The position numbers and the translations under genes are program-made. Positions 55,929 to 64,000 of a DNA stretch of 64,000 nucleotides are shown piece by piece. How positions within the stretch are numbered: position 1 is the first letter of the stretch; each line of letters opens with the position of its first letter. Source of the DNA: Pseudomonas sp. HS6 (lineage in GTDB: Bacteria; Pseudomonadota; Gammaproteobacteria; Pseudomonadales; Pseudomonadaceae); contig NZ_CP067412.1 of the NCBI RefSeq assembly GCF_023375815.1, forward strand, positions 1,116,001-1,180,000. Direction: 5' to 3'. Below the pieces are notes generated by a model that worked only from the letters and a program-made list of their open reading frames with translations, was not told the origin of the DNA and made no database searches.

Positions 55929-56771
55929 ATGAGCGCAATGGCGCAAGGGCACTTCGTTACGCTGCCGCAGGGGTTGCGGCTGCATTACTTGGACATCGGC
56001 GGGCAGGGCGCCGGCAGCGGCGAGACGGTGGTGTTCATTCACGGCAGCGGGCCCGGGGCCAGCGGTCACAGCAACTTCAAACAGAACTACCCGCTGTTCG
56101 TCACCGCCGGTTATCGCGTGATCGTGCCTGACCTGCCGGGTTATGGAGCGTCCGACAAGCCGGACACCCTCTACACCCTGGAATTTTTCGTCACCGCCCT
56201 GAGCAGTCTGCTCGATGCTCTGGATATCCAGCGCTGCGTGCTGGTGGGCAACTCCCTGGGCGGTGCCATCGCCATCAAACTGGCCCTCGACCAACCACAG
56301 CGGGTCAGCCGGCTGGTGCTGATGGCGCCGGGCGGGCTGATGGAAAAGGAACAGTATTACTTGCAAATGGAAGGCATCCAGAAAATGGGCGCGGCGTTTG
56401 CCCGAGGTGAATTGCACGACGCGGACGGCATGCGCCGCTTGCTGACCCTGCAATTGTTCGACGAGTCGTTGATCAGCGCCGAAACGGTCAATGAACGCGT
56501 CGCGGTGGTGCGCGAGCAGCCGGTCTGCGTGCTGTCGACCATGCAAGTGCCGAACATGACCGAGCGCCTGAAGGAATTGCAGTGCCCGATCCTCGGGTTC
56601 TGGGGCATGGATGACAAGTTCTGCCCGGTGTCAGGTGCGCAAACAATGATGCAGCACTGCCAGAACATTCGTTTTGTGCTGCTCAGCGAATGCGGGCATT
56701 GGGTGATGGTCGAGTACCGCGAGTTGTTCAATCGCGAATGCCTGTTTTTCTTTCAGGAAGGCCAGCGATGA
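55929..56771 (+). CDS. Meta-cleavage product hydrolase (HsaD/BphD/TesD-like alpha/beta hydrolase)
   Basis: Alpha/beta hydrolase of 280 residues. The oxyanion segment is FIHGSGPGASGHSNF, nucleophile Ser109 in VGNSLGGAIA, acid Asp in WGMDDKFCP, and His in SECGHWVM. This set is typical of C-C bond hydrolases that cut meta-cleavage products. In a steroid pathway it would cleave the opened A ring (4,9-DSHA type). It leads a four-gene operon with hydratase, dehydrogenase and aldolase. Confidence 0.85.
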   Translation: MSAMAQGHFVTLPQGLRLHYLDIGGQGAGSGETVVFIHGSGPGASGHSNFKQNYPLFVTAGYRVIVPDLPGYGASDKPDTLYTLEFFVTALSSLLDALDIQRCVLVGNSLGGAIAIKLALDQPQRVSRLVLMAPGGLMEKEQYYLQMEGIQKMGAAFARGELHDADGMRRLLTLQLFDESLISAETVNERVAVVREQPVCVLSTMQVPNMTERLKELQCPILGFWGMDDKFCPVSGAQTMMQHCQNIRFVLLSECGHWVMVEYRELFNRECLFFFQEGQR

Positions 56772-57559
56772 GCGCGGCATTGCGTCGCCAGTTCGGCGAG
56801 GAGTTGTATTGGGCACTGGTTGAGGGGAGGACAGTGGCCCCTTTGACCGAGCGCTGGCCGTCGATCAGCATCGAAGACGCCTACCACGTTTCGCTCTATT
56901 GCATCGAGCGTCGGGTGGCGGCCGGTGACCGCATCGTCGGCAAGAAGATCGGCGTGACGTCGGCGGCGGTCCAGCGAATGCTCAACGTGCATCAGCCGGA
57001 TTTCGGCTTCATCACCCGGCAGATGTCGTTTGCCAATGACGCGAACATTTCCCTGTCGGCGAACCGGCTGATCCAGCCCCGTGCCGAGGGCGAAATCGCC
57101 TTCAGGCTCAAGCACGACCTGATCGGCCCCGGCGTGACCGAAGCCGACGTGCTGGCGGCGACCGAATACGTGACGCCGTGCTTCGAGATCGTCGATTCGC
57201 GGATCCACGACTGGCGCATCCGCATCCAGGACACCGTCGCCGATAACGCCTCTTGCGGTGTGTTTGTGCTGGGCGATGTGCAAGCCGATCCGCGAGCGCT
57301 GGACCTGCCGAACCTGCACATGCGCGTATTCAAGAACGACGAACCGCTGAGCGAAGGTCTGGGCTCGGCCGTGCAGGGCAACCCGTTGACCGCCGTCGCC
57401 TGGCTGGCCAACACCCTGGGTGCCTTCGGCATTCCATTCAAGGCCGGGGAACTGATTCTCTCGGGCTCTCTGGTTCCGCTTGAGCCTGCCCGTGCGGGCG
57501 ACCGCTTTTCTCTGACCATCGATGGCCTGGGCTCTGCCCGGGTGTCTTTCTGCGCCTGA
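56768..57559 (+). CDS. 2-oxopent-4-enoate / 2-hydroxyhexa-2,4-dienoate hydratase
   Basis: Hydratase of 263 residues in the MhpD/HsaE/TesE family, from the ATG at 56768, which overlaps the hydrolase stop. Visible family parts: KKIGVTSAAVQRMLNVHQPD, GEIAFRLKHDLIGPG with a metal Glu, and PCFEIVDSRIHDW. It hydrates the dienoate released by the hydrolase and passes it to the aldolase. Confidence 0.88.
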   Translation: MSAALRRQFGEELYWALVEGRTVAPLTERWPSISIEDAYHVSLYCIERRVAAGDRIVGKKIGVTSAAVQRMLNVHQPDFGFITRQMSFANDANISLSANRLIQPRAEGEIAFRLKHDLIGPGVTEADVLAATEYVTPCFEIVDSRIHDWRIRIQDTVADNASCGVFVLGDVQADPRALDLPNLHMRVFKNDEPLSEGLGSAVQGNPLTAVAWLANTLGAFGIPFKAGELILSGSLVPLEPARAGDRFSLTIDGLGSARVSFCA

Positions 57560-57577
57560 CCCGTGGGGTTTAACCGG

Positions 57578-58486
57578 ATGAACAAGAAACTCAGAGCGGC
57601 CATTATCGGCCCGGGAAACATTGGCACTGACCTGCTGATGAAAATGCACCGATCAGAATGGATCGAACCGGTGTGGATGGTCGGCGTCGACCCCGAGTCC
57701 GAGGGCCTCAAGCGTGCCCGTGAACTGGGAGTGAAAACCACCGCCGGTGGCGTCGATGGGCTGCTGCCCCATGTGCTCGACGATGACATTCGCATCGCCT
57801 TCGATGCAACCTCGGCCTACGTCCACGAGCAGAACAGCCGCAAGCTCAACGAGCTGGGGGTGATCATGATCGACCTGACGCCGGCGGCCATCGGCCCGTT
57901 CTGTGTGCCGCCGGTCAACCTCAAGGAACACGCGGCGTCGCTGGCGATGAACGTCAATATGGTCACCTGCGGCGGCCAGGCGACCATCCCGATGGTGGCG
58001 GCGGTATCGCGGGTGCAATCGGTGAGTTACGGCGAGATTGTCGCCACCGTGTCGTCCGGCTCGGTCGGCCCGGGCACCCGGCAGAACATCGACGAGTTCA
58101 CCCGCACCACGGCCGGCGCGGTCGAGAAGATCGGCGGCGCTCGTCGCGGCAAGGCAATTATCGTGATCAACCCGGCCGAGCCGCCGCTGATGATGCGCGA
58201 CACCATCCATTGCCTGACGGACGACGAGCCGGATCAGCAGAAGATTCGCGCCTCGGTGTTGCAGATGGTCGAGGAAGTGCAGCGCTATGTGCCCGGTTAC
58301 AAGCTGATCAACGGCCCGGTGTTCGATGGCCGCAAGGTCTCGATTTTCATCGAGGTGGAAGGCCTCGGGGATTTCCTGCCCAAGTCGGCAGGCAACCTCG
58401 ACATCATGACCGCCGCCGGCCTGCGCACCGCCGAAATGTTTGCCGAAGAAGCCCACAAGGGCGCCCTGCAACTGCCCGCCCGTTAA
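57578..58486 (+). CDS. Acetaldehyde/propanal dehydrogenase (acylating)
   Basis: CoA-dependent aldehyde dehydrogenase of 302 residues, like DmpF/MhpF/HsaG. NAD site [13 protein letters not shown] is at the start, catalytic Cys131 is in [10 protein letters not shown], and [15 protein letters not shown] is conserved. It converts the aldehyde made by the aldolase to acyl-CoA and normally forms a channelling complex with it. The adjacent aldolase gene 13 bases downstream supports this. ATG at 57578. Confidence 0.92.
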   Translation: MNKKLRAAIIGPGNIGTDLLMKMHRSEWIEPVWMVGVDPESEGLKRARELGVKTTAGGVDGLLPHVLDDDIRIAFDATSAYVHEQNSRKLNELGVIMIDLTPAAIGPFCVPPVNLKEHAASLAMNVNMVTCGGQATIPMVAAVSRVQSVSYGEIVATVSSGSVGPGTRQNIDEFTRTTAGAVEKIGGARRGKAIIVINPAEPPLMMRDTIHCLTDDEPDQQKIRASVLQMVEEVQRYVPGYKLINGPVFDGRKVSIFIEVEGLGDFLPKSAGNLDIMTAAGLRTAEMFAEEAHKGALQLPAR

Positions 58487-58499
58487 CTGGAGAATGACC

Positions 58500-59534
58500 A
58501 TGAATCTGCAAGGTAAACGCGTTCGTCTGCACGACATGAGCCTGCGCGACGGCATGCACGCCAAACAGCATCAGATCAGCCTGGACCAGATGATCGCCGT
58601 GGCCACCGGCCTCGATGCGGCCGGCGTGCCGCTGATCGAAATCACCCATGGCGATGGCCTCGGCGGCGCGTCGTTGAACTACGGCATGCCGGCCCACAGC
58701 GACGAGGAATACTTCTCGGCGGTGATTCCACGGTTGCGCCAGGCGAAAGTCTCGGCGCTGCTGTTGCCCGGCATCGGCACCCTCGATCACTTGCGCATGG
58801 CCCATGAACACGGGGTGTCGACCATTCGTGTCGCCACCCTCTGCACCGAGGCCGACGTATCCGGCCAGCACATCGGCATGGCCGCGAAAATGGGCCTCGA
58901 TACGGTCGGTTTCCTGATGATGGCCCACATGGTCAGCGCGGAAAAACTGCTGGAGCAGGCGCGGTTGATGGAGAGTTATGGCGCCAACTGCATTTACTGC
59001 ACCGACTCGGCGGGCTACATGCTTCCGGACGAGGTCAGCGAGAAAGTCGGCGTACTGCGCGCTGGCTTGAACGCCGCTACCGAAGTGGGCTTTCACGGCC
59101 ACCACAACCTGGGCATGTCGATTGCCAACTCCCTGGCCGCGATCGAGGCGGGCGCGGCGCGTATCGACGGTTCGGCGGCCGGGCTGGGCGCCGGCGCGGG
59201 CAACACGCCGCTGGAAGTGTTCGTTGCGGTGCTGGAGCGGATGGGTGTTGAAAGCGGCGTCAATCTGTACGGGATCATGGACGTCGCCGAAGACCTGATC
59301 GTGCCGATGATGGACCAGCCGATCCGCCTCGATCGCGATGCCCTGACGCTGGGATATGCTGGGGTGTACAGCTCGTTCCTGCTGTTTGCCAAACGTGCCG
59401 AGAAGAAGTACCTGGTGGCCGCCCGCGAGCTGCTGGTGGAGCTGGGGCGGCGTGGCACCGTTGGCGGTCAGGAAGACATGATCGAAGACTTGGCGCTGAC
59501 CCTGTCACGGGCGCGCGGCTTCCTGCCGACCTGA
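58500..59534 (+). CDS. 4-hydroxy-2-oxovalerate aldolase
   Basis: Class II aldolase of 344 residues, like DmpG/MhpE/HsaF. The N-terminal motif [12 protein letters not shown] carries Arg, Asp and His, and the metal histidines are in [26 protein letters not shown] and the C-terminal helical communication domain are also typical. It splits 4-hydroxy-2-oxoacids to pyruvate and an aldehyde. The ATG at 58500 has GGAGA upstream; an ATG six bases earlier is possible. Confidence 0.93.
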   Translation: MNLQGKRVRLHDMSLRDGMHAKQHQISLDQMIAVATGLDAAGVPLIEITHGDGLGGASLNYGMPAHSDEEYFSAVIPRLRQAKVSALLLPGIGTLDHLRMAHEHGVSTIRVATLCTEADVSGQHIGMAAKMGLDTVGFLMMAHMVSAEKLLEQARLMESYGANCIYCTDSAGYMLPDEVSEKVGVLRAGLNAATEVGFHGHHNLGMSIANSLAAIEAGAARIDGSAAGLGAGAGNTPLEVFVAVLERMGVESGVNLYGIMDVAEDLIVPMMDQPIRLDRDALTLGYAGVYSSFLLFAKRAEKKYLVAARELLVELGRRGTVGGQEDMIEDLALTLSRARGFLPT

Positions 59535-59550
59535 TCCTCGGGAGTTAACA

Positions 59551-59587
59551 AAAAGCACCGGCGCTGCTTGCAGGCCGGTGCTTTTTT
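59551..59587. terminator. Bidirectional rho-independent terminator
   Basis: AAAAGCACCGGC and GCCGGTGCTTTT form a 12-bp stem with an 11-base loop, with T-runs on both strands. It ends the aldolase operon on the plus strand and the small minus-strand gene at 59601-59768. Confidence 0.88.
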
Positions 59588-59600
59588 ATTGGGAGCAGGT

Positions 59601-59768
59601 TTATGGAAGCAGATTGCGCACCAGCGGCGGGTAGCAGTTGACCGCCGTGCTTGAGCAACCGAGGAGCGCGGCACTCGGTCGATAGGCTTCGTTTCTGAAC
59701 AACTGACACAGGCTGACGGAACTGCCGACGCAAACGATCAGGAGCAGGGCGCAGGTGGAATTTCGCAT
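59601..59768 (-). CDS. Small secreted peptide (hypothetical)
   Basis: Protein of 55 residues from the ATG at 59768 with GAGG seven bases ahead. Residues 1-20 (MRNSTCALLLIVCVGSSVSL) look like a signal peptide. The mature part has three further cysteines and a Pro-rich end. A terminator follows directly on this strand, which supports a real transcript. It lies between the aldolase operon and the LuxR regulator. No family was recognised. Confidence 0.5.
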   Translation of the reverse strand: MRNSTCALLLIVCVGSSVSLCQLFRNEAYRPSAALLGCSSTAVNCYPPLVRNLLP

Positions 59769-59897
59769 GGTGGGCCTCACACGGTTTTTTATTGTTGTAG
59801 AGGCAAGGTAGGGCGGCGCGAGATATTCGGCGTCGTCTGAATGGACTAGTGAGGCAAAAAAGCCATCGCCCAAGCGGACGATGGCGCGGGACGGGTG

Positions 59898-61028
59898 TCA
59901 GCCGAGGGTGGCCACGCTGCGCAGGATCAGGCGCACGAGCATGGTCTGGCGGGTCACGCCGGTCTTGGAGAAGGTCGAACGCAGGTGGGCGCGCGCGGTG
60001 TTGCGGCTGATGCCCAGTTCTTCCGAGGCTTCGTCGAGGGTCAGCCCGTTGGCCAGCAACATGGCGAGCTGGGTTTCGGCGGGAGTGAAGTCGAACAGGG
60101 CGCGGACGATCTCCTGGGGCGCGGTGGACTGTTGCTCCGGGTCGCTGATGAAGATCACCACCGTCGGACACTGTTTGCCTTCGCTCCATTCCGACAGCGG
60201 CACCGAACGCACGATGATGCCCAGGTCGGCACGCCCCGACGGCCGTTGCACGCGCAGCGCTTCGACCATCGACGGGTTGCTGCTTTTTTGCGAGAGCAGC
60301 GACTGTTTGACCAGCCGGCGAAACTCTTGAGTGTCGCGGTCCGTACCGACCTGCAGGCCGTCGTTGACCAGTTTGATGCCGTCCTTTTCCTGGATCAGCC
60401 GGTCGGCGACCTGGTTGGTCTGCAGCACTTTGCCGGCTTCGTCGAGGATGATCGTGCCGACCGCCATCTGATTCACCGCACCGGCGTAGAGGTTGCGTTC
60501 GACCTCGATGCGGTTGAGCTGCATATGAACCTTGATCGAGCGCTCGAGGTGCGGAATGAAATGCGCCAGCAGGGTTTTCTCTTCATCGCCGAAAGGCTTG
60601 TCGTCCCGGCCGCGACTGATGCGGATCCGGCACTGGGCGCCGTCGCAGGTGTTGATGTCGGCGCCGAGGATATGGAACACGTCCACCGCTTCGAGGAAGT
60701 TCTTGTAGAACTCGGATTTCTGCCAGTCATCACTGGAGACGAATTCGGCGAGGGTCACCACCTGGCGATTGGGCAGGCCGACGAAGGGGTCGAGGGTGAA
60801 AAAATGGGTGTTGTACGAAGCGACCGCCTCGGTCGAGGTGCCGGTGGTGTTGACCATCAGTCCGTCCACATGGGTGCTGGGAGGCCGCAGGATGAAGGTC
60901 ACGTATTTGCTTTTCAGGTAAACGTTGAGCTGATTGAGGAAGGTCGCCCAGGGAATGGTTTCCAGCGGCCCCTGATACAGGTTGCCGATGAGATCGCTGA
61001 ACGTGTCGAGGCTGAGGCTCTGCTGCAT
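59898..61028 (-). CDS. LuxR-family regulator (TesR-like candidate)
   Basis: Regulator of 376 residues from the ATG at 61028. The N-terminal 290 residues form a sensing region with PAS-like features (VNQMAVGTIILDEAGKVLQ). The C-terminal LuxR HTH is FTPAETQLAMLLANGL followed by LDEASEELGISRNTARAHLR and STFSKTGVTRQTMLVRLIL. Comamonas steroid genes are controlled by the LuxR-type TesR, so this is a good candidate for the local activator, though the link is by context only. Confidence 0.82.
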   Translation of the reverse strand: MQQSLSLDTFSDLIGNLYQGPLETIPWATFLNQLNVYLKSKYVTFILRPPSTHVDGLMVNTTGTSTEAVASYNTHFFTLDPFVGLPNRQVVTLAEFVSSDDWQKSEFYKNFLEAVDVFHILGADINTCDGAQCRIRISRGRDDKPFGDEEKTLLAHFIPHLERSIKVHMQLNRIEVERNLYAGAVNQMAVGTIILDEAGKVLQTNQVADRLIQEKDGIKLVNDGLQVGTDRDTQEFRRLVKQSLLSQKSSNPSMVEALRVQRPSGRADLGIIVRSVPLSEWSEGKQCPTVVIFISDPEQQSTAPQEIVRALFDFTPAETQLAMLLANGLTLDEASEELGISRNTARAHLRSTFSKTGVTRQTMLVRLILRSVATLG

Positions 61029-61160
61029 GGGAAACCCGTTCTTATTATTAGTGGTTTGCGGTGCCCGAGAATAAGCGCCTGTATCGACCACTTGCAACGC
61101 CCGGGCACGAGGCCTGACCGGCGGCGGCCGGTCAGGCGCAAAATCGCGACAGCCCCGTGA

Positions 61161-62204
61161 TCAGGCCTGTTCACGGGCGCGCACGATGAACTCTTTCTGC
61201 TCCCGCACATCCGCTGAAAGCAGCCCGACGTCGGTGTAGAACTGCTCGTACCAGCGACGCAGTTGATAGACCGGGCCATCGCCATCGCAGAGCAACGGAT
61301 TATCGACGCGGGTCTTGCTGTGCCAGATCGAAACGTCTTCGTAAAAGGCTGCCTGGGCCTGTTGCACGTAGGCCTTGGCCATCGCCTGGTTCTGTTCTTC
61401 GCTGAGCCCCGAAATCTTTTTCACCAGCACGCCGTAGCGCAGGGTGAAGCTGTCGAGGTCGATCGGCACATGGCAGTTGAGCAGGATCGAGTGGATCGGC
61501 TGGCCGTTCATGGCACCGGTCATTTCGGTGATCTGGTAGGCCGGCCCGTAATAGGTGGCCACGGTGCTCAACGCGCTGTCGCCAGACAGCCGCTCGCTGC
61601 GGGCGTGCATGATCTGCGTGGCGAGGTGGCCTTCGAACACGTTGCTGAAGGCTTCGACCGGTGCGCCGTGCACCGTGCCGAAGTGCGCCATGTCGGCGAC
61701 GTTGTCGATCAGTTCGCGGCAGTTGGTATCGATCTGCAATTCGGCGACTTCCCACTCGGCCCATTCATCGCTGAAGCAGGCGTCGATGCGCGGGATGCGT
61801 TGCTCGGGCAGCGGCGGGTTGCCTTCGGGGTCGTTCCACACGAACAACAGATGGTTTTCTTCCATCAGCGGCCAGCTCTTGAGTTTGGCCCGTGGCGGAA
61901 TGCGCTTGGCATAGGGAATGTCATCGCACACGCCGTCCGCGCGCCAGCGCCAGGCATGGAAAGGGCAGCGAATCGAATTGCCTTCGACGCAACCGGTGCT
62001 GAGGTCGGCGCCCATGTGCGGGCAGTAACCGTCGAGAATGTGCAGTTCGCCGTCCTCGCCCTGAAACGCCACCAGCCGGGTGCCGAACACGTCCAGTCGG
62101 TGGGCCTTGCCGTCGCGGTAACGGGCGGCCAGGCCCAGGCAGTGCCAGCCGCGTGCGTAGCGGTCTTCCAGCAGTTTGGCTTCGATACGGTGCAGGGTAC
62201 TCAT
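61161..62204 (-). CDS. kshA: 3-ketosteroid 9-alpha-hydroxylase oxygenase KshA (Rieske type)
   Basis: Rieske oxygenase of 347 residues. The 2Fe-2S ligands are Cys61 and His63 in YCPHMG, and Cys80 and His83 in CPFHAW. The mononuclear iron site is ELIDNVADMAHFGTVHG. Close likeness to actinobacterial KshA is seen in RGWHCLGLA, FSNVFEGHLATQ, SILLNCHVP and DGPVYQLRRWYEQFY. KshA hydroxylates ring B at C9 so that it opens. The reductase KshB is not in the window. Transcribed towards the luxR-type gene, divergent from the SDR-esterase pair. Confidence 0.88.
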   Translation of the reverse strand: MSTLHRIEAKLLEDRYARGWHCLGLAARYRDGKAHRLDVFGTRLVAFQGEDGELHILDGYCPHMGADLSTGCVEGNSIRCPFHAWRWRADGVCDDIPYAKRIPPRAKLKSWPLMEENHLLFVWNDPEGNPPLPEQRIPRIDACFSDEWAEWEVAELQIDTNCRELIDNVADMAHFGTVHGAPVEAFSNVFEGHLATQIMHARSERLSGDSALSTVATYYGPAYQITEMTGAMNGQPIHSILLNCHVPIDLDSFTLRYGVLVKKISGLSEEQNQAMAKAYVQQAQAAFYEDVSIWHSKTRVDNPLLCDGDGPVYQLRRWYEQFYTDVGLLSADVREQKEFIVRAREQA

Positions 62205-62347
62205 CTTGTTATTCTCCCAGGTTCACGGGTTTGAGCTTGCTGGAGATTCTGCCGCCCCTGTAGAAGCAGGCATCGTCTGAATGGACGATGGCCGGCCGAC
62301 CGGCGCCCGCTCTACTGACGCCATCGGACGTTTGTCAGGAGCAGGCA

Positions 62348-63187
62348 ATGAATGAGCAATCAGGACCGGTCGCGGTCATTACCGGTGCCGCCAGCGGCAT
62401 CGGCCGGGGGCTGGCCGAGCATGCGGCTAAATTGGGGATGCGCCTGGTATTGGCCGATCTCGATGGGTTGCGGCTGGAAAAGCTTTGCGAAGAACTGCGA
62501 AGCGGCGGAACGCAGGCAGTCGCCTGCGTCACCGATGTCGGCAATCTGCAACAGGTCGAGCGTTTGCGCGATGTCGCCCTCGATCACTTTGGCGGGGTCG
62601 ATCTGCTGTTCAACAATGCCGGCGTGATGCAGACCGGCTACAGCTGGGAAATCACCGCACAGCAGTGGCAACGCATGCTTGACGTCAACCTCTGCGGGGT
62701 CATCAACGGCATTCGCTGTTTCGTGCCGTTGTTCCTGCGTCAGGGGCGTGCGGCCCATGTGATCAACACCGCGTCGCTGGCCGGTCTACTCAGCAGCCCG
62801 TTGATGGCGCCTTACAACGTGACCAAGCAGGCCGTGGTCGCGCTGTCGGAAACCCTGCACTACGAATTGACCCTGCTGGGGGCTCCGGTCTCGGTTTCGG
62901 TCGTGTGCCCGGGGCCGGTGGCCAGTGACATCATGGCCTCCAACCAGGTGGTCGACGGCGCCGGTTCGTCCTTCAGCCAATTGCTCGACAGCAGCATTCG
63001 CCAGGGCATGACGCCGTCCGAACTGGCAGAACAGGTGTTCGCCGCCATCGCCGAAAAACGCTTCTGGGTCTTTCCCCACAAAGGCTTCAAAGTGGCGCTG
63101 CAACAACGGGTGCAGAGCATCCTGGAAGAGTCCAACCCACAATTCAAAATGTCCGATGTAGAGGAAGATGCCCATGCCGCTCGATAA
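62348..63187 (+). CDS. Short-chain dehydrogenase/reductase
   Basis: SDR of 279 residues from the ATG at 62348 (AGGAG upstream). Motifs: VITGAASGIGRGLAEHA, NNAGVMQTGY, Ser in NTASLAGLLS, and YxxxK in APYNVTKQAVV. A long C-terminal part with PHKGFKVALQQRVQSIL is typical of the larger steroid or alcohol SDRs. Its end overlaps the esterase gene by 14 bases. Probably acts on a hydroxysteroid; not proven. Confidence 0.85.
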   Translation: MNEQSGPVAVITGAASGIGRGLAEHAAKLGMRLVLADLDGLRLEKLCEELRSGGTQAVACVTDVGNLQQVERLRDVALDHFGGVDLLFNNAGVMQTGYSWEITAQQWQRMLDVNLCGVINGIRCFVPLFLRQGRAAHVINTASLAGLLSSPLMAPYNVTKQAVVALSETLHYELTLLGAPVSVSVVCPGPVASDIMASNQVVDGAGSSFSQLLDSSIRQGMTPSELAEQVFAAIAEKRFWVFPHKGFKVALQQRVQSILEESNPQFKMSDVEEDAHAAR

Positions 63188-64000
63188 ACAGATCGCGTTG
63201 ATACTCCAGCAATTCAGCGACCTGCCGGCACCCGATTACAGTCAGCTCGATGCGGCGCACTATCGGCAGTTCTGCGACAACATGCAGCCGGCGATTCCGG
63301 GCGTGCCGATGATCGAAGTGCGCAACCTGCGGGTCGAGGGGGCGGTGGGCGAACTGGACGCGCGTCTGTATCGGCCATCGGAAGAGAGCAATCTGCCGTT
63401 GCTGGTGTATTTCCATGGCGGCGGTTTTGTCGTCGGCAACCTCGACACCCACGACAATCTGTGCCGTTCGCTGGCCCACCTGACCGAGGCCGTGGTGGTG
63501 TCGGTGGCTTATCGCCTGGCACCGGAACACCCGTTCCCGGCGGCGCCGCTGGACTGTTACCGGGCGACTTGCTGGCTGGTGGAGCACGCGGCGCAACTGG
63601 GCGTCGATGGCTGCCGGCTCGCGGTAGCGGGGGACAGCGCCGGGGGCAATCTGGCGCTGGCGGTCAGTCAGTTGGCGGAGCAACGGCAGGGGCCGAAGAT
63701 TCGTTATCAATGCCTGTTCTATCCCGTCACCGACCCCCGTTGCGACAGCCATTCCTACCAGGAATTTGCCGATGGCTTCTTCCTCACCGGCGCCATGATG
63801 AGCTGGTTCTGGCAGCAGTATTTGCAGGAAGACGGGCAGGGCGATGATCCGCTGGCTTCGCCATTGCGCGCCGGGAGCGTGGCGCAGTTGCCGCCGACGA
63901 CCCTGATCACCGCCGAATTCGATCCGCTGCGCGACGAAGGCGAGGCGTTCGCCGAACGCCTGCGTCAAGCCGAAGTGCCGGTGCGGGTGCAGCGCTGTGA
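63174..64000 (+). CDS. HSL-family alpha/beta hydrolase (esterase), 3' end missing
   Basis: The open frame starts at the ATG at 63174 and has no stop before the window end, so only about 275 residues are seen. The hormone-sensitive-lipase type oxyanion motif HGGGFVVG, nucleophile in GDSAGGNLALA and the acid region AEFDPLRDEGE are visible; the catalytic His would lie just past the end. It may hydrolyse an ester or lactone in steroid use. It overlaps the SDR gene by 14 bases. Confidence 0.85.
   Translation, partial: MPLDKQIALILQQFSDLPAPDYSQLDAAHYRQFCDNMQPAIPGVPMIEVRNLRVEGAVGELDARLYRPSEESNLPLLVYFHGGGFVVGNLDTHDNLCRSLAHLTEAVVVSVAYRLAPEHPFPAAPLDCYRATCWLVEHAAQLGVDGCRLAVAGDSAGGNLALAVSQLAEQRQGPKIRYQCLFYPVTDPRCDSHSYQEFADGFFLTGAMMSWFWQQYLQEDGQGDDPLASPLRAGSVAQLPPTTLITAEFDPLRDEGEAFAERLRQAEVPVRVQRC

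Noticed and set aside
59895..61160. Plus-strand ORF of 421 residues opposite the LuxR gene
   Set aside because: Antisense shadow of a clear LuxR-type regulator.

Overview
The window looks like a chromosomal segment of a fluorescent-group Pseudomonas. Supporting features are high-GC core genes of typical pseudomonad type, a REPIN (paired REP palindromes) at about 16.1 kb, lipid A L-Ara4N genes, an Fbp-type iron transporter, pqiBC and polyamine genes. There are no rRNA, tRNA or CRISPR features. Three large accessory blocks follow one another from 22.6 kb to the window end.

Layout. 0-11.3 kb: 5' end of arnB (minus), an orphan tyrosine recombinase, the fbpABC iron transporter with a candidate Fur box, two GT39 glycosyltransferases (one a clear ArnT), an Ais-like phosphatase and an orphan sensor kinase. 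11.3-18.6 kb: pqiBC without pqiA, then a polyamine set (FAD oxidase, PotF/SpuD-like binding protein, glutamylpolyamine synthetase) with a divergent AraC regulator. 18.7-22.6 kb: a DUF2252 gene and an ECF sigma/zinc anti-sigma pair divergent from a calcineurin-like phosphoesterase and a cupredoxin. Matching ECF-type promoters with identical spacing face both ways from their shared intergenic region.

22.6-38.4 kb: a minus-strand operon of twelve tightly packed genes. It starts with the six ebo genes (eboD, C, A, B, E, F; known as EDB in P. fluorescens) and continues into a duplicated module: a secreted CxxCH heme-type protein followed by a protein resembling the N-terminal part of VioB/RebD (chromopyrrolate synthases). 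A secreted orphan lies between the two modules, and a ScyD/ScyE-like beta-propeller ends the operon. Because ebo genes serve export of scytonemin precursors in cyanobacteria, this looks like an undescribed pathway for an aromatic or indolic dimer-type metabolite with a periplasmic stage.

39.0-49.0 kb: an AT-richer block with a lipoprotein and a four-gene plus-strand operon encoding (1) a trypsin-like protease with an N-terminal helical adaptor-like domain, (2) a large STAND-like NTPase, (3) a second trypsin-like protease fused to a DNA/RNA non-specific nuclease, and (4) a patatin phospholipase with a membrane hairpin. This has the architecture of an NTPase-controlled suicide or antiphage system and is the strongest candidate for an undescribed immune system.

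49.2-64.0 kb: a steroid-catabolism island: paired acyl-CoA dehydrogenases, SDRs, MaoC hydratase, thiolase, ketosteroid isomerase, meta-cleavage hydrolase, hydratase, aldolase, acylating acetaldehyde dehydrogenase, a LuxR regulator, a KshA-type Rieske oxygenase and an HSL-type esterase cut by the window end.
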